Source: Astrothelium macrocarpum (lineage: Eukaryota; Ascomycota; Dothideomycetes; Trypetheliales; Trypetheliaceae). From it: a DNA stretch of 64,000 nucleotides. A program made the translations under genes and the position numbers. Position 1 is the first letter of the stretch, and each line of letters begins with the position of its first letter. Location: positions 62,001 to 126,000 of the forward strand of contig JAGEMR010000033.1 in assembly GCA_021030915.1 (NCBI GenBank). The letters run 5' to 3'. The notes beneath the pieces were generated by a model, which saw only the letters and a program-made list of their open reading frames with translations, was not told the DNA's origin and ran no database searches. Shown here piece by piece: positions 42,976 to 55,250 of this stretch.

Positions 42976-44553
42976 CTACTCCTTTGATCCATTCCTGCCT
43001 TCCAGTTCACAGAAAGCCTTGAAGGTCACAAACGGCTCCGTACCCTTTGCTTCAAGTACACATTCCGCTGTTGCACCTACAAAATACACCCAGCCCATCT
43101 TAACCTCCTCCTTCTTGGGTCCAACTTCAACAGTCCCCTCTCCCTCCGTGCAAATGATGATGCTTGGTCCTTCGATCGGATCGAAAGTTGCCTTCGCCAC
43201 CTTCTCCACACTTTTGTTATTCAGCTCTGTCCTTACGACGCTGAATTCCTCAATGGGAGGGTCATAGAGGATGGAGGTGGACGCGGAGGAGTACGCGTGT
43301 GCATTCAATGTGACGTAGGGGTAGTCCACAGGCTCCATCTTCTGCGAGCTTATGGGGGCGTAAGAGTATGTGAGCATGGAGGTCAATGTAGCAACATCTT
43401 TGAATTTAGGAGTGAAACCAGCGCGCACGACATTGTCTGAAGATGCCATGCATTCGATGATGTCTGAATCGCAACTTTAGCTTCAGCATGGAGGCTTTTG
43501 CGCGTACGATAGGAGGGACAAGATATCTAAAACTAAACTTACCCCCTGTTAGATAGGCATGAATGTCATCGGCCTTTAAGAACATAGCTTCTCCCACTTC
43601 AAGCTTCACGTAGTTCAAGAAGAAGCAAACGAACAATCCTATGTCTCCAGGGAACTGGCCATTGAGAGTTTGCATCAGCTCGCTGAGCTCTTTTCCGCTT
43701 GTGGCTTCGACACCACCTCCAGCAAAGCTCTCGCTTTCCTTTTTAGCGGATTCAATCAGTTCGTTTGCTGCTGGCTCCAATTTCTCCGGTTTCGTCTCCA
43801 TCAGCGCTGTGAACGCCTGTTGAAGCACTTTCTTATTTGCTGCTTCATCGGAACCTTTGATTGTTGTTTCAAAATGACTCGCATTGTCTTCACCTACAAG
43901 TGATCGCAAGATGGGAATGTTTGAAATGAAATGGGATATCTCTTCCAAAGGACGAAATCCGCAGAGGCCGGTAAATGGAGTGATTGCAATGGTCATTTCT
44001 GGCTTGTGATTGTCATCTGGATAGTTTTTGGCATCCTTGGCATGTAATTGCTCTGCCAATTTCTTGTTGGGATGGGCTTGTATAGAAAGAGCCTTGCGAA
44101 TGGAAAGGACCTTGAAAAGGAACGGTAGCTTCTTTTTATACTTTTGTGCGATGTCTATCGAGAGAAGAGCTTGGTTGTCTTGTACGAGGTCTAGAAGGGT
44201 TCGTTGTGTTTGAACGTCCTTGGAGGGCAGGGAAGGATGGGTGCCCATCCATAGCTGAACGGCGAGTTAGGTGTATCAGCATGGAATGGGACGAATAATA
44301 CCTCGGCGTAGGGTTTCTCGTCTTGTATTGAAAAGTCATTTGGAGGCGTTGCCGCTGCATATCGGGCAGCTGCAGAGTCCTTGCCTACTTTACCTAGGCG
44401 AATCTCAGCATAGCGGTTCGATGCTACAATAATCCTCTCGCGTGATATTTACCCCAATCGTAGCTGTTGCAGCCTGTCGTGGTTAGTAAGATTATAGATT
44501 AGTCTATCTGATGATGACACACCACACTGCAATCTTATCAAGGGGACTTGCAT
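42976..44553 (-). CDS. PMI40: Mannose-6-phosphate isomerase (type I)
   Basis: This is a zinc-dependent isomerase converting fructose-6-phosphate and mannose-6-phosphate, supplying GDP-mannose for glycosylation and cell wall. The first exons are 44523-44553 (31 nt) and 44453-44473 (21 nt); with the third they assemble MQVPLIRLQCGCNSYDWGK, the family N-terminus. Metal ligands are in SIQAHPNKKLAEQLH (Gln, His) and DDNHKPEM (Glu); the last His is expected near KADDIHAYLTG. Further motifs are ALTPFTGLCGFRP-type (here ITPFTGLCGFRPLEE), IECMASSDNVVRAGFTPKF and the conserved catalytic Arg region following it. An intron lies between HAYLTG and DIIECMA. The total is about 440 residues. It is divergent from SGF29 (325 bp). 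Confidence 0.95.
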
Positions 44554-44878
44554 CTTTCAATGGTCAATCTGAGGCAGGTAGCTTAGGGAGGCAATCTTAA
44601 TTTGGCATCAAAACAAAGTTCCTCAGTGGAGATCCCCGCGTTTGCTTGGACGGCCTAAGGAATCCTTGCCGCCCACCATCCCGCCATCCTATTACCCTGA
44701 GGCCTTTGTAGCCTAATGCAAGTCCTGGGGCCTGACATCTCTCCGAAATACCTTGATACTCTCTTTTGTCCTGAGTTTTATTGGTTTCACTCATTCGTTT
44801 CACTCTTCACCTCCAGGAAGCTCATTGCATGGGCTTCTACTAATAGTTTTTGCAATCGCCTTAGCCTATGGTGCTATC
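44554..44878. other. Divergent promoter, mannose-6-phosphate isomerase / SGF29
   Basis: 325 bp shared by two divergent start codons. No gene seen. Confidence 0.5.
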
Positions 44879-46591
44879 ATGGCAACCGCGCGCCCTAGAA
44901 CAGGTCGTGGGCTCGTCAAAGATGATGCAAACGAGGAACGTGACATGTGGAAGGACATGCTTGCTGATGGCAAGAAAGTCGATACCCTTGTGGTAAGCAA
45001 ATAAATCGAGCCTTCGCTAAATCCGAGTATTTAATATTATCCAGACGAAGATGAACACTGCTTCACAGAGAATCATGGAAGTAGAGGAACAGCAAGCTGC
45101 TGCATTAGGTAGGCCTGCCAGAGCATGAATATCACAAGCCGTTTTTGTCCGCTTTTCCTAGTCTTGCCTTGCCGCTTCAACCATCAGCCTGGAGAACTGC
45201 AGCTGCGTTGCTCCACGTTCGAAAGATCTGTTAAAGTATTATCATCATCCTGTTCTTCTACTCTCTTGGTGTCACCTACATATTCCATACATGTATGACG
45301 CCAAGGAGATGACTCTAAGAAGCTCTTAACCTTTGAAGAGTGTCTCTGTATTCTCGTGCCCGTGCTCTTCAGTCCGACATTCTTAGTCCTCAACATGTAC
45401 CTCTGTTAGACGATGTCTTTGATCATTTGGTTATTGGATCAATAGTCGTTGGACGATTTAGAATGATGTGGTATCTTGCAGCAATGTTGAAAACTTGTGC
45501 GAATTACCATCAAGACCCGACTGATGTCTTTCCAAGTACGCAATGATATTCCTTCGCCCACTCTCGACGGCGAACTTGAGGCTCTCTACCGCAGCACCCT
45601 TAAACACACAGAAGAGGCTCTGCATATTCTTGAAACAAAGAATGGGTCCATTACTGCTGCCTTTGATCTCTTGGCAGCTTTACGCACAGCTTCCGAATCC
45701 GAACCACACCTTAGTGCCAACACGTCTGCTCCAATGTCACGTTCGAGCTCAACCGCAAAGCCCGCTCGTGATCGGAAACGCAAATTTGAGGCTAGTACTG
45801 CCTCTGCTACTGTTGCCGCTCCGGGTAACAGTGTGACTTCCAACGGGAGCGCTATCGCAGACGACAATGAAGGGATATCACCCGCGCCAATCACTGTCGG
45901 CACATCCCCAAAAGTTGCTGCTGGAATCTCCAAGTTAGTCAATACGCACAAGGAAAAACGCTCTGGCTCCGTTCCTTCATCCACACGAGATGGTAGTGTC
46001 TCTGTGAAGATTGAAGATGTCGGCGACTCTTCCTCCCTTGACGGCAGCTCGATCAAAGAACCCATGTCCTCCACATCTACCACAACTTCCGGTCCTGCCA
46101 ACCCGCTCGTCACACCAAGCGCGAGTCGGCCACAGCCCAAGCTTCAGGTAGGCTCGGAAGTCTTCTTCCGCAACAAGGCGCGAAATGCCGAAGGCAGCGG
46201 CATTCTTTGCACTATAACGGCCATAGTTGGCGAAGGCAAGCAGCGTCGTTACGAAATACAGGACGCGGATCCCGAGATCGATCCAACCACGAACCAGATC
46301 CCGCCACCTACACGCGCGAGTGTGCAAAATCTTATTCCAATTCCACCGTCGACCGGGCCGGACGAGGATGGCATTTCATTCAAAGGAATGAGCGCACTGG
46401 AAAAGGGAAAACAGGTTCTGGCCCTGTATCCAGGGACCACGACATTTTACAAGGCAGAAGTAAGTCGGGAATGGAGGGCAGGGCCCGGTGAGGGAGGAGG
46501 CACCGTGCGATTAAGATTTGAAGGCGAGGATGAGATTGAAAAAGAGATGGACGTGGAGAGAAGGTATGTACTGACTGAAGGCCTAAAGTAA
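44879..46591 (+). CDS. SGF29: SAGA complex subunit SGF29 (tandem Tudor, H3K4me reader)
   Basis: This is a SAGA-associated factor whose C-terminal double Tudor domain binds methylated H3K4. There are three exons: 44879-44992, 45045-45108 and 45537-46591, 410 residues with matching phases. The N-terminus MATARPRTGRG and NEERDMWKDML match the family. The middle is a predicted helix, then a Ser/Thr-rich linker. The C-terminal Tudor pair shows VGSEVFFRNKARNAEG, GEGKQRRYEIQDADPE, KQVLALYPGTTTFYKAEV and RLRFEGEDEIEKEMDVERRY. The aromatic cage residues are expected in the TTTFYKAEV and FEGED strands. The second intron, 428 nt, is by far the longest of the gene. I could not find a further exon inside it. 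Confidence 0.93.
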
Positions 46592-47168
46592 CGGCACAGT
46601 ACCAAAAAAAGGTGGCTATCAAAATGGCGTAGAGTCAATTGACGGATCCGTGCTTGGGTATCTAGGATCCACAGCATCTGGTGTGCCGGCTATGGCACAT
46701 GGAGATTGTCTCTCTTGTAACCAACTCAGCCTGCAGATTGGTGTCGAAGAAACTCCATTGTTTTGCGACTCTATGTTACATACCCAGACATCGAAATCAG
46801 ATCTAGGCAGCCATGATAGCCTAGACTCTCACAAAGGAAAAAAGATAAAAACAGAGACGAAGTTGAAACGCTCAGACTGCCGCGTGTCGTATGAACCGAC
46901 CAGCGGCTGAAGGTTGAGCAATGCCCTATAGACGCCCGCTATGAGAGGAAGGTGATGAAATGGACTAGACGGATTCGAAAACCTTCGCCGGCTAGGACTA
47001 GTATTACAAGGGCATTTCGGTGGGTATTTGAAAAGTGTAGTCGAAAATCGTTCACTCATCTTCAGAAACTCAAAGAAAGCGGATTGGGTATTGGAGACAA
47101 AAAACAAGAGTCCGAGAGCAAACCAGAGACTGCAAAGGACCAGGACTCGGCCAGATGCGTGTATGGTC
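46592..47168. other. Convergent intergenic region between SGF29 and the Arf6-type GTPase
   Basis: Both neighbours end here. Frames on both strands exist but look non-coding. Confidence 0.45.
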
Positions 47169-47949
47169 TTATTTCTGTGCCGGTGTCTTGACGTGACTAC
47201 TAAGCCATGCCTATCAAATTGTCAATGCTTTGTTCAACCTAAAATTTTGACAATGAAGTGGCTTACCAAACCCTCGAAAATACCCTCCCCAGTTGTTGCG
47301 CAGCTTGGCTCAACCTTCCAGATATGGTTTTTGGCCACGCTGTCAAGTTTTAGAGCGTTACTGACTTCAGCGGGCTTCATGCATCCCTTGATATCTTGTT
47401 TGTTGGCAAAGACGAGGAGCAGCGCGTCTTTCATTTCTCGATCCTGAATGATTCGAGTCAATTCGGTGCGGGCTTCGTCCATGCGGTCTCGGTCGTTGGA
47501 GTCGATGACAAAGATGAGTCCTTGGGTGCCTATGCAACGTAACAGGAGTAAGCAAAAGATGTTTATCGTGGTAAAATGCATCGCAATTGACAGAACTGGG
47601 AAGGGAATGTTGTTTACCTGAAAAGTAGTGTCTCCACAAAGGCCGAATTTTATCCTGTCCACCTACATCCCAGACGTTGAATTTCGTGTTTTTATATGTG
47701 ACTGTCTCCACGTTGAAACCGACTGTAGGAATTGTCGTGACATCCTGATCGAGCTTGAGTTTGTAAAGAATTGCTGTACCGGCCAAGTCAATGCTGATAC
47801 AGAGCCTTCCTGAGTGCAATGACGATTCGGATGCAGGACTTCGTAGTGCACTTACTTGTTTTTCCTGCTGCATCGAGTCCTAGCATGAGTAATCTCATTT
47901 CTTTCGATCCGAAGATCTTGTTCATCATTTTGGATATTTGTGCACCCAT
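47169..47949 (-). CDS. ADP-ribosylation factor, Arf6/ArfB type small GTPase
   Basis: This is an N-myristoylated small GTPase acting in membrane traffic and endocytosis at the cell cortex and hyphal tip. It starts MGAQISKMMNKIFGSKE with Gly2 for myristoylation. The P-loop GLDAAGKT is interrupted by an intron directly after GKT. Switch I to II is VTTIPTVGFNVE and VWDVGGQDKIRPLWRHYF. NKQD and SCATTGEG are the guanine-binding motifs. The last intron is removed to give GIFEGLAWLSSHVKTPAQK, typical of Arf6 rather than Arf1. There are at least four exons; total about 185 residues. Confidence 0.93.
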
Positions 47950-49429
47950 GGCGCCGACGACCGGAGAAAACTCCGGTGCTCGAGAAAGACAATATTACAA
48001 GATGACTTGACGTTGAAATAGGAAGAAATACTGTCGAGACCTCAAAGATGGACGTGACTGTGGTATGTAATCCCACGTGGGTCGTTGTGGTATTAAAACG
48101 CGGTTGTGAAGCTTTGCGCGTGAAGTTGTTACGCACAGATCAACCGCAGAATATAACGCTGCAATCTCATACAAGCCTCAAAAGTTTTTTCTTTCCAGTT
48201 TCAAACGCAAAATGCAAAACGGCTGTCATGCAGAATGTTCCATGAGCGTTTATAGAACATGGAGAAATAAGGTAGGCCTTCTCTAGCTCTCAAAGCTAGT
48301 TCAGGGGTATGCAGCCAGCATGCAGGAGAGCTCGACACTCGTTTCATCCTCTCAAACTATCCAAAAATCTTCATCTAGCACGTCACCAGATTCAATTAAA
48401 GGGTGACTTGAACCGGGAGCCTGCATACCTGTGGCTTTAAGGGGTCGCATTAATCAAATCGAAAGTTGAATATGCAACTTCAGAAGGCTACTCGGATTCG
48501 CAACAATTTTATCTCACTCCTCATGTTACCGTCCATTGCTCTTAATCAGTGATAGTCTTCTGTACACCTCATTTGCCTAAGATTACCTGAATTCGGCTGG
48601 TACCATTGCAGACGATCTGTGACTCCTGCACCCTTGATCCTCGACGGAAAGATTATGCTCGGATATGAGCGTTAACCAGTGCCAGTATAGCAAAGTATCC
48701 AAGCCAAATGGAGCTAACCTGAGATCTTGTGAAACTAAAAGGATTTGACAGCCAGGGTGACGTTTAGTTACTACCAACCTATCATCGGGTTCCTACTTTG
48801 AATGGGCCTATTCTCGTAATCGTCAGCTGGGGGCATCTACTGGTGATGCTATTCACGATCCTCAAGAGGATCTGCACCTGCCATGACCAAACAATTATCA
48901 ATTCTCACAAGCCATCACATCGATGGTACAGCGTTCGAGAAAAGGGGATGAGCTTAGGAAAAGTGGCGTGAGGGATCACATGGAGTTGAGACACAGATCT
49001 TGTAGAAACGATACACCGTTGCTAGGACTGTATACAGTATTGCGGCCAGTATCATCGGGCACATTCATCGTTTGGAGGCAATAGAGGAAGTGGCTACAAA
49101 CCTCGAATGTTATATTCCATGCGTTACGCGTACAAAGAAGAGAGAATCGTTAACAAGTGACTCGTTCATATAGTAGTACTAGGCGAGCACAGCTCTGTCG
49201 TTACATCTCAGCATTAATGAAAAAATGACATGTTCCAAACACCCAATAATCGATCATAGTCTGGTCATGGGTCTGTACATAACAATCTGGTCTGAGTATC
49301 CTGCTGCCCACTCGCTTCCTCGCTCTGGTCATAGACTTTGCTTACCGACTGGTCCGAGCTCCAGGATGTAGACTTGATTGCCCTGGGATATGCGTCGACC
49401 TCTTGTCGAGCTTGGGTTGACGAGAAGAG
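47950..49429. other. 1.5 kb gene-poor region
   Basis: Holds the Arf6 promoter at its left edge; otherwise no supportable gene, tRNA or repeat found on either strand. Confidence 0.5.
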
Positions 49430-49570
49430 CTACTTTTCTGCTGCAGACCAGCCGAAGGCTTTGCTTGACTCTACACGACTGTTAGTTGGAGTCGACATTG
49501 TAATACAATTTATAGCTTCTAAGGAGGTCATTACCTCTTTTTTTGACCCATTGGCTATAGCAACCCTCGT

Positions 49571-49609
<39 letters not shown>

Positions 49610-50014
49610 CAAATCAGGAGGTTGCTCCGGTTCCATAAACAAATCACCAAGAGTTGAACTATAATTCTGGTATGTCGTAGCCAGTAAGGTGGCTACGCCC
49701 GTGTATTGCGAGAAGAATTTCCTATATTTGGGTTTTTCACCAAGACATTTCAGCATATTCTCCAAGTGTCCGTGGATGGTTGAGTTGATGAGTTCTCCAA
49801 TGTCTGGATTGTACTGCGGTATACACGGATCAAGCTTTTCATATTTTTCCTTCAGTTGAGCCAGGGCTTCGTTGAGATTATCGATACTCGTGAAGAGGTT
49901 GTCATTCGAAGGAATGGGCTTTTCGGAGCAATTTGACTTGTCGAAGTAGCTGCTTCCCAAGAATTCCATTAGAGACACATAAAACTTTTCAGCATGGAGC
50001 CTGTTTGACGGCAT
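49430..50014 (-). CDS. Hypothetical protein with Glu-Pro repeat, 194 aa
   Basis: I do not recognise a family. The sequence is reasonably protein-like. It has a mixed helical N-terminal half (DNLNEALAQLKEKYEKLDP), a segment ELINSTIHGHLENMLKCLG, and a block of six Glu-Pro dipeptides (about residues 135-148) encoded by a hexanucleotide tandem repeat. The ~45 residues after it are of mixed character. No signal peptide or membrane helix is seen. It is isolated in about 2.7 kb otherwise lacking genes. It may be lineage-specific; splicing could alter either end. Confidence 0.4.
49575..49610. repeat. Hexanucleotide tandem repeat (ggttct)6
   Basis: Six consecutive copies of ggttct (the last as ggttcc) in phase with the minus-strand ORF, where they encode alternating Glu and Pro. 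Copy number changes would keep the frame. Confidence 0.95.
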
Positions 50015-50730
50015 GATGAGATTGCTGTTTCTTCGACACTTCCCGGGTCCGAATTACTGAGACCAGCTCAGCCACGTCAATGTCGAACTCTAATGTAAGT
50101 TATTCGAAAACCGTCCGAGGTAGACTATTGTGATTGGAGTTTTAGAAGCATTAAGATGCAGGAGAATGCCATTTATATTGCCTGACATTAACACGCAGCG
50201 AATGTCACCTTCGTATGACGCTTTTGAACTATTTGATGACTAGTTTGTGTGAATATTGTGGATTAACAGAATACGTATCGAGCGCAAGCTGTGAATTGAT
50301 GGGGACAGATGTTGACAAGGACTGTATATGGCTGTGGATCACTGCAATGTTAGCTGAACGATGTTAACTGAGCCAAACATACCGATACACACAAGCTCCT
50401 TGAGAGAAGTTTGCCAGTAAGGAGTTTGCTGTTCAGTCTGTAACCTTGCGCAAATGAATTGCCGTCTCTAACTCATCATTCCATTGCTTGGTGAAGTCTC
50501 TGGACAGACATCATCCACCACACGTGGCTGCAGTATGAGAAGATGTGATAAGCAGACGTGATTCAGAGATTAAGATAGCCATGACCAGTGCGCGGAATTC
50601 TAACAAGACAGCGTTTGACACAACAATAGTGAATGCGGAAAACAGAGAAATTCACAAGCTGAGTGATATGAGCACTGGGCTTCAGAGCGGTGAGTAGAGA
50701 TAGATTTACAGTACGTCAAGCCTACGTAGA
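50015..50730. other. 0.7 kb without a recognised gene
   Basis: No coding evidence. It lies between the promoter of the Glu-Pro ORF and the 3' end of the mitochondrial carrier. Confidence 0.5.
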
Positions 50731-51810
50731 TCATGCCAATGCTCGCATGACCCCTTCAAATGCAACAAGGGCCATGGCGTTCGCAGGAAAGGCCCTCAGG
50801 AAACAAGGCAAAAAGCCTCGCCAGTATCCCTTCCACCCTCTCTCAAGCCATACTGCTCTCGCAGCGTCGGTCCAGCGCGGAAATTTTTGCTCAGCCCCGA
50901 GGCCATCGGTCATGATCCGCTGCTTCACTACATCAGATGGGTAAGATGTTATCCAGAAGACCTGTGCTGACAGTCCACCAGCCCAAAAGTTGACAGCTGG
51001 AGTCGAAAGCGAAGTGTGACTGGTCAATACATGAGTGAGTATATCATAAGTGCCCCACCAGAAGAAGAAAAAAGATCTAAAGAGGAGCGTGGCGCCCAGC
51101 CCACGATAGAGGCCGGTGATGCCATGTCCGCGGAGCTGCATTATAACCTTAGCAGAGAAGTGAACAGGTTCTCGTCATTTGAACGTACCAGTTTTTTTGT
51201 ACAGTCAACGGGCCCGCTATACAGACGTTTACTTTTGTCGGCTTGATACTGGACCTGCAACCGTGCTTTGACATGTTCTACTGGAGCGGCGACGAAACTA
51301 ACGGTGCACCCAGCCATCACCCCTGCAATTGCATGCCCAATTGCGGGAAGCTTTCGTGCCTCAAAACTGCCAAGCCCATCCGGTCTTTTTCGATTGAAGA
51401 CATTATCATTGAGTAGCTTTCGATAGAAAGTCAAGGAACCCATCAGGACAGAATCCATGACCATCCACCCAACCAACGGAGGTGTAGCACCTTTGTAGAG
51501 CGCCCTGATACCCTCATTGCGAACCGTCTGGAGTAAACAATCAAGGGGCCCCCGAAACTGAGATGATTTGGATGTCTGCAACCGAACCTTGATAGTATCG
51601 AAAGGATGACCAACTGGAGATAGTTGAGTATGCGGCCTGCCAAAGATACAGTGCTTACATACCGACAAGCTTAGCTGTTCCAGAGAAGACTCCGGCAACG
51701 AATCCCTTGTAATTGGCAGAGCTTTTTGGATTTTCTGCAAGGAGCCCAGGATCATGATCCTTTTGTTTGGCAACAGAGTCTGCGATTGTCGTCTCCGCTG
51801 TTGCCGACAT
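50731..51810 (-). CDS. Mitochondrial carrier (SLC25) family protein
   Basis: This is an inner-membrane mitochondrial transporter of about 325 residues in three exons. It starts MSATAETTIADSVAK. Three carrier repeats are visible through their Px[DE]xx[KR] signatures: HPFDTIKVRLQT, APVEHVKARLQVQ and YPSDVVKQRIMT. Other typical segments are GLYRGLGATLLFRSFFFFWWG and WTDAARAVWLERGWKGYWRG. Layout is like the carnitine/ornithine branch, but substrate-contact residues cannot be assigned with confidence. An intron falls just before the first signature (KLVVGHPFD assembled) and another after DCTKKL. Confidence 0.9.
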
Positions 51811-52273
51811 TACCTCCACGTCGCGAACGGGGGCAAACTCGGTGGACTTCCCACGAGTGGCATTCCGATGGAGAATACACCAGGGCAGCGGGTACTTGAA
51901 CTTTGAGTGAAGCTATTCTGTCCTGGCCTCGGGGAAGAAAAAGAAGTCGATACATTATGTCCGAGCTAGACGTTCGGTGATTCGATGCGGGTAATGACGT
52001 CATTCAGAGCTGGCTGGGATCGCTGCCAAGACTACCCAAGGGGAGCACCACCAGATATGGCAAGGTAGGAAACGTGCTGTGACACTGTAACCATTTCGTG
52101 CGCGGCGATTAGAAATTGCTTTGTTGGTGAGTCCTAGGCTGGTCGCATCTACTTTTAGCACGTGGTCCACCATGTGCTTTTTTGACGTTCGGCGGTTTCT
52201 CTGAAATTTTGGCATCGTTCCAGTTTTCATTCGCTCTATCATTTTTATCCGTAAAGGAGCTTACTTTTCCTCG
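51811..52273. other. Divergent promoter, mitochondrial carrier / GT8 glycosyltransferase
   Basis: 463 bp between divergent starts. Nothing else supported. Confidence 0.5.
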
Positions 52274-53360
52274 ATGGCAGAGTCCAAAGTAAATGGAGCA
52301 GTTGCAGAAGTCAATCCGGAGCAAAGTCGAGTTGTTGATTCTACAAAAGGTAACTTGTCAGCCTTGCGCCGAAGCTGTGGTGGGACCCTTGCTAATAAAC
52401 CTAATGTACCAATCAGTCTGGGCTACGTTAATCACAAACACCAATTACCTGATCGGTCTGCTTTGCCTGAATCATTCCTTGAAGTTGACCAACTCTGTCT
52501 ACCCTCTGGTCGCCCTTTACACCGATAGCTTCCCTCCAGAAGGTCATCAAGCACTTGACGCGCGCGGGATTGCTAAAAAACATGTCAATTTTCTCAAACC
52601 TTCCGAGCATCGAGACCTGAGCGGAGATCCCAGGTTTTATGCAACATGGAGCAAATTAACTCTTTTTTCTTTGGTTGAATATGAGAGGGTTGTGTTACTA
52701 GATAGTGACATGGTCGTGCGTAAGAACATGGATGAGCTCATGGAATTGAAATTAGATCCAGTGGAGATGGAAGGCAAAGGCGACAGAGTACTCGCTGCTA
52801 GCCATGCCTGCGCATGCAATCCCTTTCATCGACCGCACTATCCAAAGACCTGGTAGGCGATACTATTGCAAGCACTCCTCCAATTCGCTAAACCTTCGAC
52901 CAGGATTCCCGAGAATTGTGCATTCACGGCTCAGCATAGCGACCCCAATGATGCTCAGCACAATGGTGCTCCTTCCTCTGCCGGAGTTGGTATGCTCAAT
53001 TCCGGTCTGATTGTTGCGAATCCCTCTGCTGCAATTTATACAGCGTGTCTTGAGCAACTCAAGTCCCCTGCAACCGAAGGATACAAATTCCCCGACCAGG
53101 CGCTTCTGTCGGATGTCTACCATGGGCGATGGGTCGCACTACCATATATCTACAACGCGCTGAAGACTTTGCGGTTGCCCGGCGTACATGACAAAATTTG
53201 GAGAGATGACGAGGTAAAGGTAGTGCATTACATTTTAGATCCAAAACCATGGAATGAGGAAAGGGGCCGTGAGAGTGACATAACAAATAAGTGGTGGTGG
53301 GATGTGAATCAGCTGAGGTTGGAGGACGAAAGGCAAAAAGGTATTCAGGATGGGTACTAG
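52274..53360 (+). CDS. Glycosyltransferase family 8 (glycogenin/galactinol synthase-like)
   Basis: This is a retaining glycosyltransferase with a GT-A fold, probably cytosolic since no signal peptide is seen. There are three exons: 52274-52349, 52417-52852 and 52904-53360, 322 residues. The N-terminal strand WATLITNTNYLIGLLCLNHS, the Mn-binding DxD in VVLLDSDMVVRKNMDEL, the GVGMLNSGLIVANPS segment and FPDQALLSDVY are family hallmarks. The C-terminal VKVVHYILDPKPW contains the last metal-contact His. The sugar and acceptor are unknown; fungal relatives include glycogenin-like and inositol-galactosyltransferase-like proteins. It lacks a glycogenin-type long C-terminal tail. Confidence 0.9.
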
Positions 53361-53777
53361 AAATGCTAGGAACATTCACCGATATCTTCTCTGGATATGT
53401 GTGATCAATCCACAGAAATATTTGTAATTCTTCAAGTGATAATCATCCTTTCATGCGCTCTATTAGGGGTTATAGTAGGAAATGTCGCGAATCGTAGGAG
53501 AAATAATCGCCAAGCACGCGCTCTGGAGATCTGGATAACAGAGCAGATAAGAGTATGTGGACGCTAGGAGAAAGAATATAAATTCAGGCGTACGTAATGA
53601 ACCACCTACCAACGTCATTGGACAGAGACCAGAACTTACTCTTGTAAAAAGCGGCAATAGTTGCGATCATTATAGTCAATGCAGGGACTATGGGACTCGG
53701 ATTGCAGAGTGCCTTGTGGTCTTGTTTGGCATTGCACACCGAGGATGGATATCTTCTTGACAAGAACATGCTGCTCC
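53361..53777. other. Convergent intergenic region
   Basis: 417 bp between two 3' ends. Nothing else seen. Confidence 0.5.
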
Positions 53778-55060
53778 TCATCCCGCAACATTCTCTGCAA
53801 TCTTCTCCCCCTTCGCTCCCAAGACACCTTCTTCCCTTTGGGCAAACTCCTCTTTGACCTCAAAGAGCTTCCCGATTGCTTCCATCGTCGTGTTCCCTCC
53901 ACTTAGCACAATCCCTATATTCCACCCCTCTTCACCAGCTTCCCTCTCAACTAATCGCCTGAAATCCTCGTGATATAGTACTGTCGCCAGACCTACGGCA
54001 GCAGAGGGTTCAATGAAGACTTTCATGCGTTCCATCGCTAATTTCAGCGCAGACTTGATCTGCTCCTCACTGACCCCGTATACTGCTCTAACTTTCTCTG
54101 GATCAGAGATGACTGTCCATGGAATAGCGCCTACTGGGGTGCGTAATCCATCCGCGATGGTGAGAGTCTTGACATGAGTGACCCGTTCCCCGGTCTGAAG
54201 CCCGCGCACACAGTCGTCGGTGCCATTGACGTTTGGCTCTGCGCCAAAGACACGGATACCTGTGCCCATGAGCGCGGTGGCCACGCCAGACAACATACCG
54301 CCCCCGCCGCAGGGCGTGATCACGGCATCCAGGCCTCGCCTCTTGCCTGCCACACCATTCGTGGCTTCGCCAAGCGTGTCAGTGTTTTGCCCACTGCTCT
54401 GCACCATTTCTTCCACCTGTGACTCAAACTCTAGCGCCATGGTTCCCTGTCCGAGAATGATATCAGGATGGTCGTACGGTGGAATCAGGATCGCCCCTGT
54501 CTGCTGCTGTACCTCCTTCACTACCTTTACTCGCTCGTCTTCAGTTGAGCCGCTGAACGTCACGTTGGCACCGTAACCTTTGGTAGCTGCGATTTTGGAA
54601 GGAGTCGAGATAGTAGGCATCACAATGTGGGCTTTGACGTTGCGGTTTGCCGCGGCCAGGGCGAGAGCTTGAGCATGGTTGCCTATATTTGGTTCAATTA
54701 TGAAGCGCTGGCTACCCTTTTTTTGGTGGGCGGTGATGTACCAGAACTATGAGTAATAACGCCTTTAGCAAGCTCTTCCTCCGTGAGTTGGCTCAGGGCA
54801 TGATTTGCGCCACGCGCTTTGAATGCGCCAACTTTTTGATAATTTTCGCATTTGAAAAAAAGGTTGATCCTGGGCTTTGCGGGTTCTTGGCCTTCATATG
54901 GGGTGTTAATGAGTGCCGAAGGAGATTGAGGCGTGGATGCGAGATTCGACAGGGTGCTGCAAGTTGTGACAGGTGTCAGGTGGATGAAGGGTTTGATTCG
55001 ATCGTGTGCTTGTTTGACAGAGGCTCGAGTGAGGGGAAGACATCTAGATATATCAGCCAT
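53778..55060 (-). CDS. PLP-dependent serine racemase / threonine dehydratase family enzyme
   Basis: This is a fold-type II PLP enzyme acting on serine or threonine (racemisation or deamination). There are two exons; the intron near 54690-54750 splits THSSG from NHAQALALAAA, restoring the family segment. The Schiff-base lysine is in KVGAFKARGA. The phosphate-binding glycine loop is TPCGGGGMLSG. VLSGGNTTMEAIG near the C-terminus holds the Ser/Asn for the pyridine nitrogen. The absence of ACT-like C-terminal regulatory domains (~407 residues in total) argues for serine racemase or catabolic threonine dehydratase rather than biosynthetic Ilv1. Residues 45-65 form a lineage-specific insertion. Confidence 0.9.
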
Positions 55061-55250
55061 ACCAGGAAGTGAAAGAAATTGTGAAAAAAGAAATTGCGTA
55101 ACAAGTACCTACATTCAGCGGGGATTGAATGGCGATTAAGAAAAGTTGTTCTTTGTATCGGGGGAAGCTTGACCGAGAGGGGCAGAAACTTTGAACCGTA
55201 ACAAAAACTCCGTAGAATCTGTATACACGCTTTTTTTTGGAAATGAGTTA

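Noticed and set aside
49575..49610. Direct repeats resembling a CRISPR array
   Set aside because: It is a pure hexanucleotide microsatellite inside an ORF with no spacers, in a eukaryotic genome.
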